From: an uncultured Acetobacteraceae bacterium
GTDB lineage: Bacteria > Pseudomonadota > Alphaproteobacteria > Acetobacterales > Acetobacteraceae
Assembly (NCBI GenBank): GCA_937873225.1
Contig: CALMVN010000090.1
Span: forward strand, 1 to 61,779
Reading direction: 5' to 3'
Length of the DNA stretch: 61,779 nt
Shown one piece after another: positions 16,459-25,941 of the stretch (position 1 is the stretch's first letter; the number at the start of each line of letters is the position of its first letter). The notes beneath the pieces are model-generated. The model was not told where the DNA came from, did not search any database, and worked only from the letters and a program-made list of their open reading frames with translations. The position numbers were made by a program, and so were the translations under genes.

Positions 16459-18381
16459 ATGCGCCCGTTCGTCCTGCTCGCCGTCCTCGCCTGTCCAGTC
16501 GCAGCGCTCGCAGCGCCCCCGCTGCACCAGTTCGACAGCGTCGTCCTTTCTCCGGACGGGCAGCACGTCGCCTCGATCGAGAACGACGACGTCGACTCCG
16601 ACACCGCCCCGCCGCAATCCCTGCTGATCCGCGACCTCGCCGGCAGGACGATCACCGTGGCGCTGCCCTGCCAGCCCGGCCCGGACTGCCGCATCGCGTC
16701 CCCCACCTGGAGCGGCGACGGCACCCGTCTCGCCTTCCTGCTCGACCACGCCGCCGACGGCACCACCGACATCGAGGTGGTCGACGCAGCCGGCGGCGCC
16801 CCGCGCCGGCTGCTGGGGTTCGACGGGCCGCTGGTGTCCCTGCGCTACGGACCGCGCGACCGGCTCGCCGTGCTGGCCACGCAGAGCGCGCACAAGCGCG
16901 TCGGCCGCACCGAGGCGGCGGCGCCGCTGACCGGCGAGATCGGCACCGCGGTCGACGAGCAGCGCATCGCCGTGCTGGACGGGCAGGCGCTGCGCTTCGT
17001 GTCGCCGCCGGACCTCTACGTGTACGAGTGCGCCTGGCGCCCCGATGGCGGCTTCGTCGGCACCCCGGCGCATGGCGACGGCGACGACAACGGGTGGAGC
17101 GCCCGGCTGTCCGCGTTCGACGCGAACGGCGGTTCGCGAACGTTGTTCACGCCCGGGCCGCGCGAGCAGCTGGCGTCCCCCGTCGTGTCGCCCGACGGGC
17201 GCAGCGTCGCCTTCATCGGCGGCTGGATGAGCGATTTCGGCTCCACCGGCGGCGACGCCTTCCTGCTGCCGCTCGACGCTGCCGCCGGCGCGGCGCCACG
17301 CGACCTGACCCCCGGGTCGCACGCCACCGTCACCGCGATCGACTGGCGCTGCGGCGACGGGCTGACCGGCGTGACGCTGGCCGGCGACACGGTGTCGATC
17401 CGCAGGCTGGACGGCGGGAGCGCCCCGTCCTGGTCCGGGCACGGCGCGCTGTCCGCGGAGCGGCGGACCATGTCGGTGTCCTGCAGCCGGCACGGCATCG
17501 CCGCGGTCGCCGAAAGCTTCACCGATCCGCCGGAACTCGTCGCCGGGCCGATCGGCGGCTGGCACGCGATCACCCACGCCAACGCCGGCACCCCGGCACC
17601 CTTCACCGCGCGATCGGTGACTTGGCGCGACGACACGGTCGACGTGCAGGGCTGGCTGCTGCAGCCGGGAGGGGCCGCGGGCACCCGGCGGCCGATGGTG
17701 GTGCTGGTCCACGGCGGCCCGGAAGCGGCGGCCACCCCGGTGTTCCCGTCGGCGCAGGGCAACGTGCGGGCGCTGCTGGCGCAGGGCTGGGACGTGTTCG
17801 AGCCGAACTACCGCGGCTCCTTCGGCCAGGGCGAGGCGTTCGCCGCCGCCAGCATCCAGGACCTCGGCGGCGGCGACTGGCGCGACGTGCTCACCGGCGT
17901 CGACGCGGCCGAGCGCGCGGCGCCGATCGACGACGGCCGCCTCGGCATCACCGGCGGCTCCTATGGCGGCTACATGACGATGTGGGCGGTCACGCAGACG
18001 CACCGCTTCCGCGCCGGCGTCGCCGATGCCGGCGTGTCCGACTGGCTGTCGATCGAGGGCGAGGCGCCGCAGGCCGGCTCCGATGAGGTCAACTTCGGTG
18101 GCTCGGTGTACGACAACCCCCAGCCCTACCTGCGCGCCTCGCCGATCACCCACATGCGCGGCGTCACCACCCCGGTGCTGATCGCGGTTGGCGAGCGGGA
18201 CGCGGAATGCCCGATGCCGCAAAGCCTGGAATACTACACAGCGATGAAGGCGCTGAACGTGCCGACCGATTTCGTGGTCTATCCCGGCGAAGGCCATGCG
18301 CTCCGGCGCGAGGCGGACCGCGACGACCTGCGCCGTCGCACGCTCGCCTGGTTCCACCGCTGGTTCGACGCCAGACGCTGA
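16459..18381 (+). CDS. S9-family (prolyl oligopeptidase) serine peptidase, exported
   Basis: Serine peptidase of 640 residues with an N-terminal signal peptide (cleavage after PVAALA), a seven-bladed-propeller-like region to about residue 380, and a C-terminal alpha/beta-hydrolase domain. The triad can be placed: Ser501 in GGSYGGYM, Asp581 in GERDAECP and His613 in GEGHALR. The HGGPEAAA segment forms the oxyanion-loop region. I chose ATG 16459 because it begins the signal peptide; an in-frame ATG at 16423 would add 12 residues. The family cleaves short peptides, mostly as oligopeptidases or dipeptidyl or acylaminoacyl peptidases. Nothing nearby indicates a specific substrate. Confidence 0.9.
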   Translation: MRPFVLLAVLACPVAALAAPPLHQFDSVVLSPDGQHVASIENDDVDSDTAPPQSLLIRDLAGRTITVALPCQPGPDCRIASPTWSGDGTRLAFLLDHAADGTTDIEVVDAAGGAPRRLLGFDGPLVSLRYGPRDRLAVLATQSAHKRVGRTEAAAPLTGEIGTAVDEQRIAVLDGQALRFVSPPDLYVYECAWRPDGGFVGTPAHGDGDDNGWSARLSAFDANGGSRTLFTPGPREQLASPVVSPDGRSVAFIGGWMSDFGSTGGDAFLLPLDAAAGAAPRDLTPGSHATVTAIDWRCGDGLTGVTLAGDTVSIRRLDGGSAPSWSGHGALSAERRTMSVSCSRHGIAAVAESFTDPPELVAGPIGGWHAITHANAGTPAPFTARSVTWRDDTVDVQGWLLQPGGAAGTRRPMVVLVHGGPEAAATPVFPSAQGNVRALLAQGWDVFEPNYRGSFGQGEAFAAASIQDLGGGDWRDVLTGVDAAERAAPIDDGRLGITGGSYGGYMTMWAVTQTHRFRAGVADAGVSDWLSIEGEAPQAGSDEVNFGGSVYDNPQPYLRASPITHMRGVTTPVLIAVGERDAECPMPQSLEYYTAMKALNVPTDFVVYPGEGHALRREADRDDLRRRTLAWFHRWFDARR

Positions 18382-18393
18382 CACCACCCGCGC

Positions 18394-19335
18394 TCAGGCG
18401 AACAGCACGCGCGGCAGGTACAGCGAGACCACCATGTTCGGCACGTCGACGATCTCCGAGATGCGCAGGTCGGCGGCGACGCTGGCCAGCATGTAGGCCT
18501 GGACCGGAGCCATGCCGTGCCGCGCCACCAGCAGGTCGATCATCCCGGACACCGCGTCGCGGGCGCAACTGAGCAGGTCCGGGCCGATGCCGGTGGTGAC
18601 GTCGTAGCCGTGCCCGTCGAGATGCCGCGTCACCGGGCCGGGCAGCTCGAAGCGGGGGAACCGGGGTGCGGCGCCCTTCAGCAGCTCGAACCGGAGCGCC
18701 ACCGTCATCGGGCTCTCGATCGCGGTGCCGCACACCTCGCCGTCCCCTTGCGCGGCGTGGGTGTCGCCGATCGAGAACAGGGCCCCCGCCACCTCGACCG
18801 GCAGCAGGAGGGTGGTGCCGGCGCCGAGGTCGCGCAGGTCGAGGTTGCCGCCGACCCGTCGCGGCGGCACCACGCTGTGCAGGCCTGGCTCTGCCGGCGC
18901 CACGCCGATCGTGCCGGCGAACGGCCTGAGCGGCACCCGGGCGAAGGAGCCGAACGCGGCCGGCGCCAACGTGCCGGCGTCGTAGCGCCACAGGTGCAGC
19001 GCCGGATCGGGAAACTGGTCGGCGAGCAGGCCGAAGCCGGGTATGTTCGCGGTCCAGCCCCAGCCGGACGGTCCGAAATGCTCGATCCGCACCACCAGCG
19101 CGTCGCCCGGCTCGGCGCCGTCGACGTGCACCGGGCCGGTGACCGGGTTGACCCGTCCGAAGTCCAGCGCGCGCAGGTCGTCGAGCGTGCTGTGCGGCGA
19201 CAGCTGGCCGCCCGAGCTGTCCACCGTCTCGAACAGAACGCTGTCGCCGGGCGCCACCCGCAGGACCGGCGGGTTGTCGCGGTTCCAGCCATGGTGATGC
19301 CGGTGCGCGTGCAGCGTGTGTCGATGGCCTGTCAT
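18394..19335 (-). CDS. Acetamidase/formamidase family protein
   Basis: Amidase of the FmdA/AmdA family, 313 residues, predicted to release ammonia from formamide, acetamide or a related short amide. Family features include the N-terminal histidine-rich strand, EPGDALVVRIEHFGPSGWGW, the FAGTIGVAPAEPG block, GGNLDLRDLGAGTTLLLPV and the GDTHAAQGDGEVCGTAIE block containing likely metal or catalytic residues. The start is the ATG at 19335; the frame remains open upstream but without family similarity. It converges with the peptidase gene 12 bp away. No urea or amide transporter is adjacent. Confidence 0.88.
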   Translation of the reverse strand: MTGHRHTLHAHRHHHGWNRDNPPVLRVAPGDSVLFETVDSSGGQLSPHSTLDDLRALDFGRVNPVTGPVHVDGAEPGDALVVRIEHFGPSGWGWTANIPGFGLLADQFPDPALHLWRYDAGTLAPAAFGSFARVPLRPFAGTIGVAPAEPGLHSVVPPRRVGGNLDLRDLGAGTTLLLPVEVAGALFSIGDTHAAQGDGEVCGTAIESPMTVALRFELLKGAAPRFPRFELPGPVTRHLDGHGYDVTTGIGPDLLSCARDAVSGMIDLLVARHGMAPVQAYMLASVAADLRISEIVDVPNMVVSLYLPRVLFA

Positions 19336-19508
19336 GGATGGGCAAGCTCCGGGATGCCGGGCGTGGAGGACGCGGCGCCGCCGTCGCGATCCGGGCGCCG
19401 GAACCGTCGTTCCGACGGCACGCCCGTCAAGCGCGGCGGCATCGCAAGCGTTGCCAAGACCCGTTCCGTTCCGGCAGGAACGGCCAGGATCATGGACAGG
19501 TGCGGCCC

Positions 19509-20159
19509 ATGCCGTTGAAGCGGTGCGTCGGCGCGTCTGGGTCCACCGGAATCGGCATTGCGGTGCTGCTGCTCGCAGGCGCCGCGCCGGCGCAGGTGCC
19601 GACCTCCAACGCGCTGGCACCCCCGCCGGGGAACCACCTGTTCCTGTCGGCGCAGGCGAGGGGAACGCAGGACTATGTCTGCCTGCCCGCAGCGGATCGT
19701 TCCGCTCCGGCGGCCTGGCGGCTGCTCGGTCCGCAGGCGGTGCTGTCGGCGTCCACGGCCGGCGCGCTTCCGGACCTGGCCGAGCACGTCCTGGCTGCGG
19801 TGCCCGGTGCCGCGCCGCTGCCCTCGCCGGGCTGCATCGAGGCTGCGTCCGGCTCCCGGCAGTACTGTCCGAGCTGGCGGAGCCCGACCGACGGAAGCGC
19901 GGTCTGGGGCGAGAAGTCGGCAGGCATCGCAGCCGGGAGCGACCCGGCCTGCCCCGACAAGGGCTCGATTCCCTGCCTGCTGCTCAAGGCGGTCGCGACC
20001 AGCAGCGGACCACGGCGGCCCGGCCTGTTCTCGCGCACGACCTTCATCCAGCGCCTCCGAACCAGCGGCGGCAGCGCCCCCGACGCCGCCTGCACGGCGG
20101 GGCAGGTGGCGCTGGTTCCATACCAGGCGACCTACCTGTTCTACGCCCGCCGGCCTTGA
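19509..20159 (+). CDS. DUF3455 domain protein, exported
   Basis: Protein of 216 residues with a signal peptide (ends about residue 29, AGAAPAQ) and a DUF3455-like body. Visible family elements are APPPGNHLFLSAQA near the mature N-terminus, the central GSAVWGEK segment, IPCLLLKAV and the C-terminal TTFIQRLRTSGG and VPYQATYLFYA. The function of the family is unknown. Four to six cysteines fit periplasmic disulphides. It converges with the Hint-domain gene, with 19 bp between the stops. Confidence 0.8.
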   Translation: MPLKRCVGASGSTGIGIAVLLLAGAAPAQVPTSNALAPPPGNHLFLSAQARGTQDYVCLPAADRSAPAAWRLLGPQAVLSASTAGALPDLAEHVLAAVPGAAPLPSPGCIEAASGSRQYCPSWRSPTDGSAVWGEKSAGIAAGSDPACPDKGSIPCLLLKAVATSSGPRRPGLFSRTTFIQRLRTSGGSAPDAACTAGQVALVPYQATYLFYARRP

Positions 20160-20178
20160 GCCGCTCGTCCTCCCGGGA

Positions 20179-21936
20179 TCAGGCGGCCGGATCGGCGTAA
20201 AGCCCGGTCGCTGCGAGGTGGACGTCGAGAAAGGTGTCCGGCCCGGCTTCCGGCAGGTCGAGCTCGGCCCATCCGTCGGTCCAGCGATGGGTCGCCTCCT
20301 CGTCGTGCCAGCCGCCGAGGCCGGGCGCGCCGGCCTGGACCGCCACCTCCTCCAGCCCGGTCCACAGCACCAGCCTGTCCACGGCGACGCCCAGGATGCG
20401 GCGGTCGTCGACGAACGGGCCGATGATCTCGGCCGGCACAGCGGCACGCGACGACAGGCGCACCGGCCGGGCGTTGCGCGGGATGTGGAACATGTGGCGC
20501 TGGCCGTTGTGCCAGCAGGCCGTCAGCGTGCGGCCGTCCTCGAGCAGCAGGCGCAGGTTCGGCTCGTCGGTCACGGCGAGCGGGCTGTCGCACGGGAAGC
20601 CGAGCAGGCGGGCCCGGTCGGCGAGGCGGGTCCAGATCGGCTCGACCACCTCCCGGGCGACGGCCAGCGGCGCGGCCATGGCGACGTGGCGCCTGACCGA
20701 GACGCCGGCGTTCCCGTCCACGAACAGGTCGCGGTTGCCGGTGTCGAGGTAGCTTTCGGTGGCGAGGCCTTCGGCAAGAAGGATGCCGTGCGTGTCCAGC
20801 TCGACGTGGAAGAAGTCGTAGACCGGAACCGAGCGGTCCACGACGATGGCGCCGTTGTTCACCAGCATGCGCGCCGGGACCAGGCCGGCCTCGGTCAGGA
20901 TGCAGTGCTCCGGGGTGACGAGCAGGTCGCGATGCGGCACGTTCTCGGCGAAGGCGTGCCTGCGGATCCGGATCGGATAGGCCGCCGTCCGGTTGCCGAA
21001 CTCTGCGGCGTCCATGCGTCGGCCGCCGACCCAGGCTGCCGGCCTGGACACGCGTGTCCCGTTCTCGATCACGTCGACCAGGTCGCCGGGCCGCAGGCTT
21101 TCCACCGCCGTTTCGCCGCCGGGCGTGGCGATCATCGTCCCGCGCAGGAAGCAGGTCGCGGTGACGGTGAGGGTGGTGTCCGCGGACATGGACCCGTCGC
21201 TGTCGTTGATGGACAGGTCGATCAGGGTGGACACGGTCTGCCCGACGGCGACCTGGCCGGCCGTCGGCGTGAACCTGAGCGCGTCCAGTTCCGCGGACAG
21301 GTTGCCCGGCGTGGTCGCGGCGAGGGTGTAGGTTCCCGTCTGGCCGGATGTCTTGCTGAGGCCCGTGCCGCTCAGGATGCCGTCGGCATCGGTGGGCACG
21401 CCGTTGCTGCCGAGGGTGATGGTGGCGCTGACGGTGGTGGTCGTGTCGGTGTCGGACACGGTGACCGCGGCGAACGGCATGGCAGCCGCATGGTCGGTGC
21501 CGGTCTCGGTGGACGGGAGCCCGTTGATGATGGGCGTCGAGCCGGTCCCGGTGCTGCCGTCGCCGACCAGTCGCAGCGGCGTCGTCGGGCTGCCGCCGGC
21601 GCCGTTGAGGACGGACGTGTAGAGCGACGGGGTGCCCTCGTACAGCGAGCTGGGGTTCTCCGTCTTCCAGTCGATGTAGAGGCCGCTGTACTGGCCGCCG
21701 CTCGCGTGCAGCGAGTGGATCTCGTACGACGAGCCGGTGGCCGACGTCGCGTAGGGCAGCGTGCCCATGCTGGTGAAGGTGGTGGTGCCGCCGCTTCCCG
21801 AAACGGTGAAGGTGGCGTTGCTGACGGCGAGGAGGTTGCCGGAGCTGTCGTACTCGGCGGTCCAGGTTCCCGACAGGGTGGACCCGTCGGAGAACTGGGC
21901 GCCATTGATCGATGTCGTAACAAAGGTGTCGGCCAT
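20179..21936 (-). CDS. Secreted protein with cadherin/Ig-like domain and Hint (intein-like) domain
   Basis: Protein of 585 residues. Residues 1-260 are serine/threonine/glycine-rich and beta-structured, with a cadherin/Ig-like unit around 160-260 (VTVSDTD, LDALRFTPTAGQ). A Hint domain begins at Cys262 (CFLRGTMIATPGGE), the position of the nucleophile in intein/hedgehog-type autoprocessing, and continues through AVESLRPGDLVD and LLVTPEHCILTEAG to about residue 420. The remaining 165 residues are a C-terminal domain I do not recognise. There is no classical signal peptide, so type I secretion is possible. The start ATG 21936 has AAAGGAT upstream. Such proteins are expanded in Acetobacteraceae. 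Self-cleavage is inferred, not shown. Confidence 0.8.
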   Translation of the reverse strand: MADTFVTTSINGAQFSDGSTLSGTWTAEYDSSGNLLAVSNATFTVSGSGGTTTFTSMGTLPYATSATGSSYEIHSLHASGGQYSGLYIDWKTENPSSLYEGTPSLYTSVLNGAGGSPTTPLRLVGDGSTGTGSTPIINGLPSTETGTDHAAAMPFAAVTVSDTDTTTTVSATITLGSNGVPTDADGILSGTGLSKTSGQTGTYTLAATTPGNLSAELDALRFTPTAGQVAVGQTVSTLIDLSINDSDGSMSADTTLTVTATCFLRGTMIATPGGETAVESLRPGDLVDVIENGTRVSRPAAWVGGRRMDAAEFGNRTAAYPIRIRRHAFAENVPHRDLLVTPEHCILTEAGLVPARMLVNNGAIVVDRSVPVYDFFHVELDTHGILLAEGLATESYLDTGNRDLFVDGNAGVSVRRHVAMAAPLAVAREVVEPIWTRLADRARLLGFPCDSPLAVTDEPNLRLLLEDGRTLTACWHNGQRHMFHIPRNARPVRLSSRAAVPAEIIGPFVDDRRILGVAVDRLVLWTGLEEVAVQAGAPGLGGWHDEEATHRWTDGWAELDLPEAGPDTFLDVHLAATGLYADPAA

Positions 21937-22050
21937 CGATTGATCCTTTATTGACGATCCTATATTTGCCCGTCCCGGGCCCCGGCGTGAGATACTTAGG
22001 CAGCGGCAAGTTATCAAACCATTTGTTTCGATTAACTAACTTGTATCGTG

Positions 22051-22081
22051 CCGGACAAATAATGATCCAGATCCTGTCCGG
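22051..22081 (+). promoter_or_regulatory. Inverted repeat CCGGACA-N17-TGTCCGG in divergent promoter region
   Basis: A 7-bp perfect inverted repeat with 17 bp between arms, in the 306-bp AT-richer intergenic region (21937-22242) separating the Hint gene from the diguanylate cyclase gene. The local drop in G+C fits a regulatory region for both. A role as an operator is inferred. I see nothing else definable in this gap. Confidence 0.35.
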
Positions 22082-22242
22082 TGATGAAAATCTCAACATT
22101 CTGCACGTCGCCGTCGCGCGGCGTCGGCTGCAGCGGCCCGAACGGCGTGAAGCCCTCGATTTCCGGTTCGCGGGGTCCGCATCTTCAGAAATCGCTAACC
22201 CGGCTCGTTCACACCCGTCGCCGGGGAGGAGTGGCGGCGACC

Positions 22243-25200
22243 ATGTTAGTCCACGAGGCGATCGGTGCCTTCCGTCCCGGCCGCCGGCCGGGACGGCTTC
22301 TGCATGCGGCGCTGCTGGGCCTGCTTCTGTTGTGGTGCCTGATCCCCGGCGCGCACGCCCAGTTCACCCGGTTCCAGAACCTCACCGACGAGCAGGGGCT
22401 CGGGAACCTCACCATCTACGCCCTGGCCCAGGACCGCGACGGCTATCTCCTGTTCGGCACCGAGGCAGGGCTTTATCGCTACGACGGCGTGGGCGTCACC
22501 GCCTATGATGCCGGGCTGCCTTCCGCGGCCTGGATCCAGCAGATCGTGTCCGACGAGACCGGGCGGCTCTGGGTCGTCGCCGCCGAAGGCCTCTACCTCC
22601 GCCGGGGCACGACGTTCGGCAGGGTCGACACCGGAACCTCCGTCCATCTGCAATCCACCCATCTCCTGGCCGTCACCGCCACGCGCGTCGTGCTCGACGT
22701 CGACGGCACCCTCCTGGGCGCCCGGATCGGCGCCGGAACGGTCGGCCGGTTCTCGCCGCTGTTCGACGCGGCGACGCTGGCGCGCGTCCCGGACCTGGCA
22801 CGGGCACGCTTCGTCGCGCCGGACACCGGCGGCGGCCTGCTGATCGGCTGCGGCGTCTCGATCTGCCAAGAGGCGGGCGGCCGGGTCGCGGTGCTCGGCG
22901 AAGCGGACGGCCTGCCCGCGGACGCCTGGCAGGTGGCGATCCGCACGCCCGACGGCACGCTCTGGGCACGCAGCCTCGACCGCATCGCCTGGCGCAGGCC
23001 GGGCCGGGAGCGGTTCGAGGTCGCGATGCCGCCGGGTGGCCGCGATCCCGGCGTGGCGGGCCCCGGCGAACACACCTCCTATGTTGCCCATCCCGAGCGG
23101 CTGGGCCTCCTGGACGACCGGCATGGCGGCGTCCTGACGCAGAGCGCCGGCGGCCTGATCGACTGGAACGGCACCACCTGGCACGCCTATGCGCATCATG
23201 CCGGCGGCCTTCCGACCAACCGCCTGCAGGCCTTCATGTTCGACCGGGAGGGATCGCTGTGGGTCGGCAGCTTCGGGACCGGCGTGTTCCGCAGCATCGG
23301 CATGAACAGCTGGGAGCACTGGACCGCGGACGACGTGCTGCCCAGCAACATCGTCTGGTCGATGACCCGGCTTGCCAACCGCAAGCTCTGGGTCGCCACC
23401 GACAGCGGCACCGTCGCGATCGGCAGCGCGGCGTCGGGCGTGTCCGCCGAGACCAACTACGTCGCGCAGGCGACGCCGGCCGGCCGGATCTGGCTGGCGC
23501 CCGTCGGGGGTCCCCTGACCCGCATCGACCCGGCGCGGAACGTGGTCGACCGGTTCCCCCCGGTCGGCCGGGTGGTGACGGCCGCCATCGACCGGGACGG
23601 CCGGCTCTGGCTCTGCTCGCCGGGCGGGCTGTTCATGGTGGCGCGGCCCGACGCGCCGGCGCCGGACGTCCATCCGGAGCTGGTCCTGGCGCACGACGTC
23701 CAGCAGGTGACCACCGATCCTGCGGGAGCGGTGTGGGCGCTGTCCGCAGACGGCGTGTTCCGGCGCGGCGCGTCCGGCCGCTTCGACCTCGTGGTGCCCC
23801 CCGCCCTGCTGACGAGCGCGCCGTTCGCGCTGGCCTTCACCCCCGGCGGCGAGCTCTGGGTCGGCACCGGATCGACCGGGGTGCTCCGCTTCCGCGTCGC
23901 CGGCAGCCGGGTGGAGCCCCTTCCGTCCCTGGTGTCGCCGGCCATCGGCTCGAACAACGTCATGTTCGCCCGTCGCGACCGTCGCGGCTGGATGTGGATC
24001 GGCACCGACCATGGCATCGACATGTTCGACGGCCGCTCCTGGCGGCGCTTCGACGGCAGCGACGGCCCGGTGACCAACGACATGAACCAGGCCGCCATCT
24101 ACGAGGACGTGGACGGCTCGATGTGGTTCGGGACCAGCCATGGCCTGTCGCACCTCGTGGATCCGACGGTCCGGCCGCCGCCTGTCATGCTGCACCCGCT
24201 GGTGACGGGCGTGTCGTTCGACAACCGGCCGCTGGCGCCGGGCCCGACGATCCGGACCGACTGGAGCGCCGCCCCGCTCACCATCCGCTTCGTCGACCTC
24301 GACTACACCCACGGTCACAACGTCGCGTTCCGCTACCGGCTGGACGGGCTCGACGCCGGCTGGAGCACCACGACCGAACACGAGGTGCGCTATGCCGGCC
24401 TGCCGCCGGGCAGGCTGCGTTTCGAGCTGGTCGCGGTGGACACCGTGCACGGCCGGACCTCCGCGCCGGTCGGCTTCACGATCCGCATCCGTGCGCCCTG
24501 GTGGCGGCGCTGGTGGTTCTATGGGCTGTGCGCGCTGGCGGCGACCGTCGTCCTGGTCGGGACGTGGCGGGTCCGGATCCGGTTGCTGCTTCGCCAGAAG
24601 CGGCGTCTGGAGGACCTGGTGGGCGCCCGCACCGCCGAGATCGAGGAGGCGCGGCGCGAGCTGCAGCGCCAGGTGCTGTCGGATGCCCTGACCGGCCTCG
24701 CCAATCGCCGCGCGATCATGGAAGCGCTGGAGCACGCGGTCGCGTCGGCCCGGCGCTCGGGAGCGCCGCTTGCCGTCCTCCTGTGCGACATCGACCACTT
24801 CAAGAGGATCAACGACTGCTTCGGCCATCTGGCGGGCGACCAGGTGCTCACCGCCTTCGGCGCCAGGCTCGGCGCTGCCATCAGCCCACCCGAAGCGGCG
24901 GGCCGCTATGGCGGCGAGGAGTTCCTCCTCATCCTGCACGGCGACCCGGACGCCGTCCTGCGCAGCGTGTCAGCCATCCACTGCGCCATAACCGTGGCAC
25001 CCTACGGCGTCGGCGACGTGGACCGGCCGGTGACGTCGAGCGGAGGGCTCGCCTTTCTTCGCGCCGGGGACAGCGCGCTGTCGCTGGTCGCGCGCGCGGA
25101 CGCAGCCCTTTATCGGGCGAAGGAGAACGGGCGGAACCGGGTCGAGGATGAACGATCGCTCGACGCGGCGTGGTCCTCTGCCGTCGACACGGTCCCGGTC

Positions 25201-25272
25201 GGGACCCTTCCGCACCCTCCGGCGGGGAACGCGGATGCCGGGGTCCGGCTGCGCAGCCTCGCGGCGGGCTGA
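22243..25272 (+). CDS. Beta-propeller sensor diguanylate cyclase (Reg_prop, Y_Y_Y, GGDEF)
   Basis: Sensor enzyme of 1009 residues predicted to make cyclic di-GMP. A signal peptide or anchor (residues 12-35, LLGLLLLWCLIPGAHAQ) is followed by about 600 residues of periplasmic two-component-type propeller repeats (for example REGSLWVGSFGTGVF and RRGWMWIGTDHGIDMF). Next come a Y_Y_Y domain (about 665-750), a membrane helix (about 757-780), a short coiled coil and a GGDEF domain. The active-site motif is GGEEF at 890-894, so cyclase activity is likely. The inhibitory RxxD I-site expected just upstream is absent (SPPE instead). ATG 22243 was chosen for the signal peptide and GGGGAGGA at 22223-22230, although spacing is long; a longer frame opens at 22081. 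Confidence 0.9.
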   Translation: MLVHEAIGAFRPGRRPGRLLHAALLGLLLLWCLIPGAHAQFTRFQNLTDEQGLGNLTIYALAQDRDGYLLFGTEAGLYRYDGVGVTAYDAGLPSAAWIQQIVSDETGRLWVVAAEGLYLRRGTTFGRVDTGTSVHLQSTHLLAVTATRVVLDVDGTLLGARIGAGTVGRFSPLFDAATLARVPDLARARFVAPDTGGGLLIGCGVSICQEAGGRVAVLGEADGLPADAWQVAIRTPDGTLWARSLDRIAWRRPGRERFEVAMPPGGRDPGVAGPGEHTSYVAHPERLGLLDDRHGGVLTQSAGGLIDWNGTTWHAYAHHAGGLPTNRLQAFMFDREGSLWVGSFGTGVFRSIGMNSWEHWTADDVLPSNIVWSMTRLANRKLWVATDSGTVAIGSAASGVSAETNYVAQATPAGRIWLAPVGGPLTRIDPARNVVDRFPPVGRVVTAAIDRDGRLWLCSPGGLFMVARPDAPAPDVHPELVLAHDVQQVTTDPAGAVWALSADGVFRRGASGRFDLVVPPALLTSAPFALAFTPGGELWVGTGSTGVLRFRVAGSRVEPLPSLVSPAIGSNNVMFARRDRRGWMWIGTDHGIDMFDGRSWRRFDGSDGPVTNDMNQAAIYEDVDGSMWFGTSHGLSHLVDPTVRPPPVMLHPLVTGVSFDNRPLAPGPTIRTDWSAAPLTIRFVDLDYTHGHNVAFRYRLDGLDAGWSTTTEHEVRYAGLPPGRLRFELVAVDTVHGRTSAPVGFTIRIRAPWWRRWWFYGLCALAATVVLVGTWRVRIRLLLRQKRRLEDLVGARTAEIEEARRELQRQVLSDALTGLANRRAIMEALEHAVASARRSGAPLAVLLCDIDHFKRINDCFGHLAGDQVLTAFGARLGAAISPPEAAGRYGGEEFLLILHGDPDAVLRSVSAIHCAITVAPYGVGDVDRPVTSSGGLAFLRAGDSALSLVARADAALYRAKENGRNRVEDERSLDAAWSSAVDTVPVGTLPHPPAGNADAGVRLRSLAAG

Positions 25273-25941
25273 CCGTCAACCGTCCGAGCGCATGGACGCG
25301 CAACGGTTTCCGGCCCGGCAGGCCATCGTCGTGGTCCCGTCCGCCCTGCCGGCAGCCATCATGTTCAGGTTCCGCGACGCGCTCGATGCCGCGCGCCAGG
25401 CCGTCGCCTGGCCGGAAGCGATGGTCGGCCACGCCGCCGGACATGCCGCAGCACACCGCCGGCCTGCCCGATGTCGCCCGCACCGTCGCCACCCTGTTCG
25501 ACGCGTCCGACGGCGGCGAGGCCTGGAACACCTCCTGCGCCCCGGCCAGGACGCCGCGCGAGATCCTGCGCTCCGGCGTCCGGCCGAGGATCGTGCCGGT
25601 GCCTCCTGGGTTTCTGCCACTGGCCGGCCGGGCAGCGCCGGTCGCGTGCGAGACGGCCAGGTTCACCCGCCGCTTCCGGCGCCGCGTGAACAACGTTCAG
25701 GCAGGCGCCCCGCCGACCGCGCGGCTCCTCGCCTACGCGTCCCGACGATCATGGCCGTCCCGCGACTGTCCCCGGCAGGCGGAGCCGGCGGTCCATCGGT
25801 GCGCCCGGCTTCCGGGTTGTCGGCCGCGCACTTTCGTTCGAATCGGATTGGGAGGATAAGGGGCCGCGTCCGCTGGCCGGAGCCACCCTTTCCGGGGCCG
25901 GTCGGACCGCCTGGCTTCGAGGATCCGGAAGAAACACCCAG
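25273..25941. other. 669-bp stretch without an intact gene; possible decayed epimerase
   Basis: No frame here has convincing coding character over its whole length. A plus-strand segment at about 25461-25631 reads like the C-terminal part of an NAD-dependent epimerase (LPDVARTVATLFD, GGEAWN, PRIVPVPPGFLPLAGR), in the arrangement seen in that family. Flanking sequence lacks the family's cofactor-binding region. I interpret it cautiously as a gene remnant. The last 80 bp before 25942 probably contain the promoter of the DAHP synthase gene. Confidence 0.3.

Noticed and set aside
22081-22242. N-terminal extension of the diguanylate cyclase from 22081
   Set aside because: It would place 54 polar residues before a clear signal peptide and overlaps the inverted repeat; ATG 22243 fits better.
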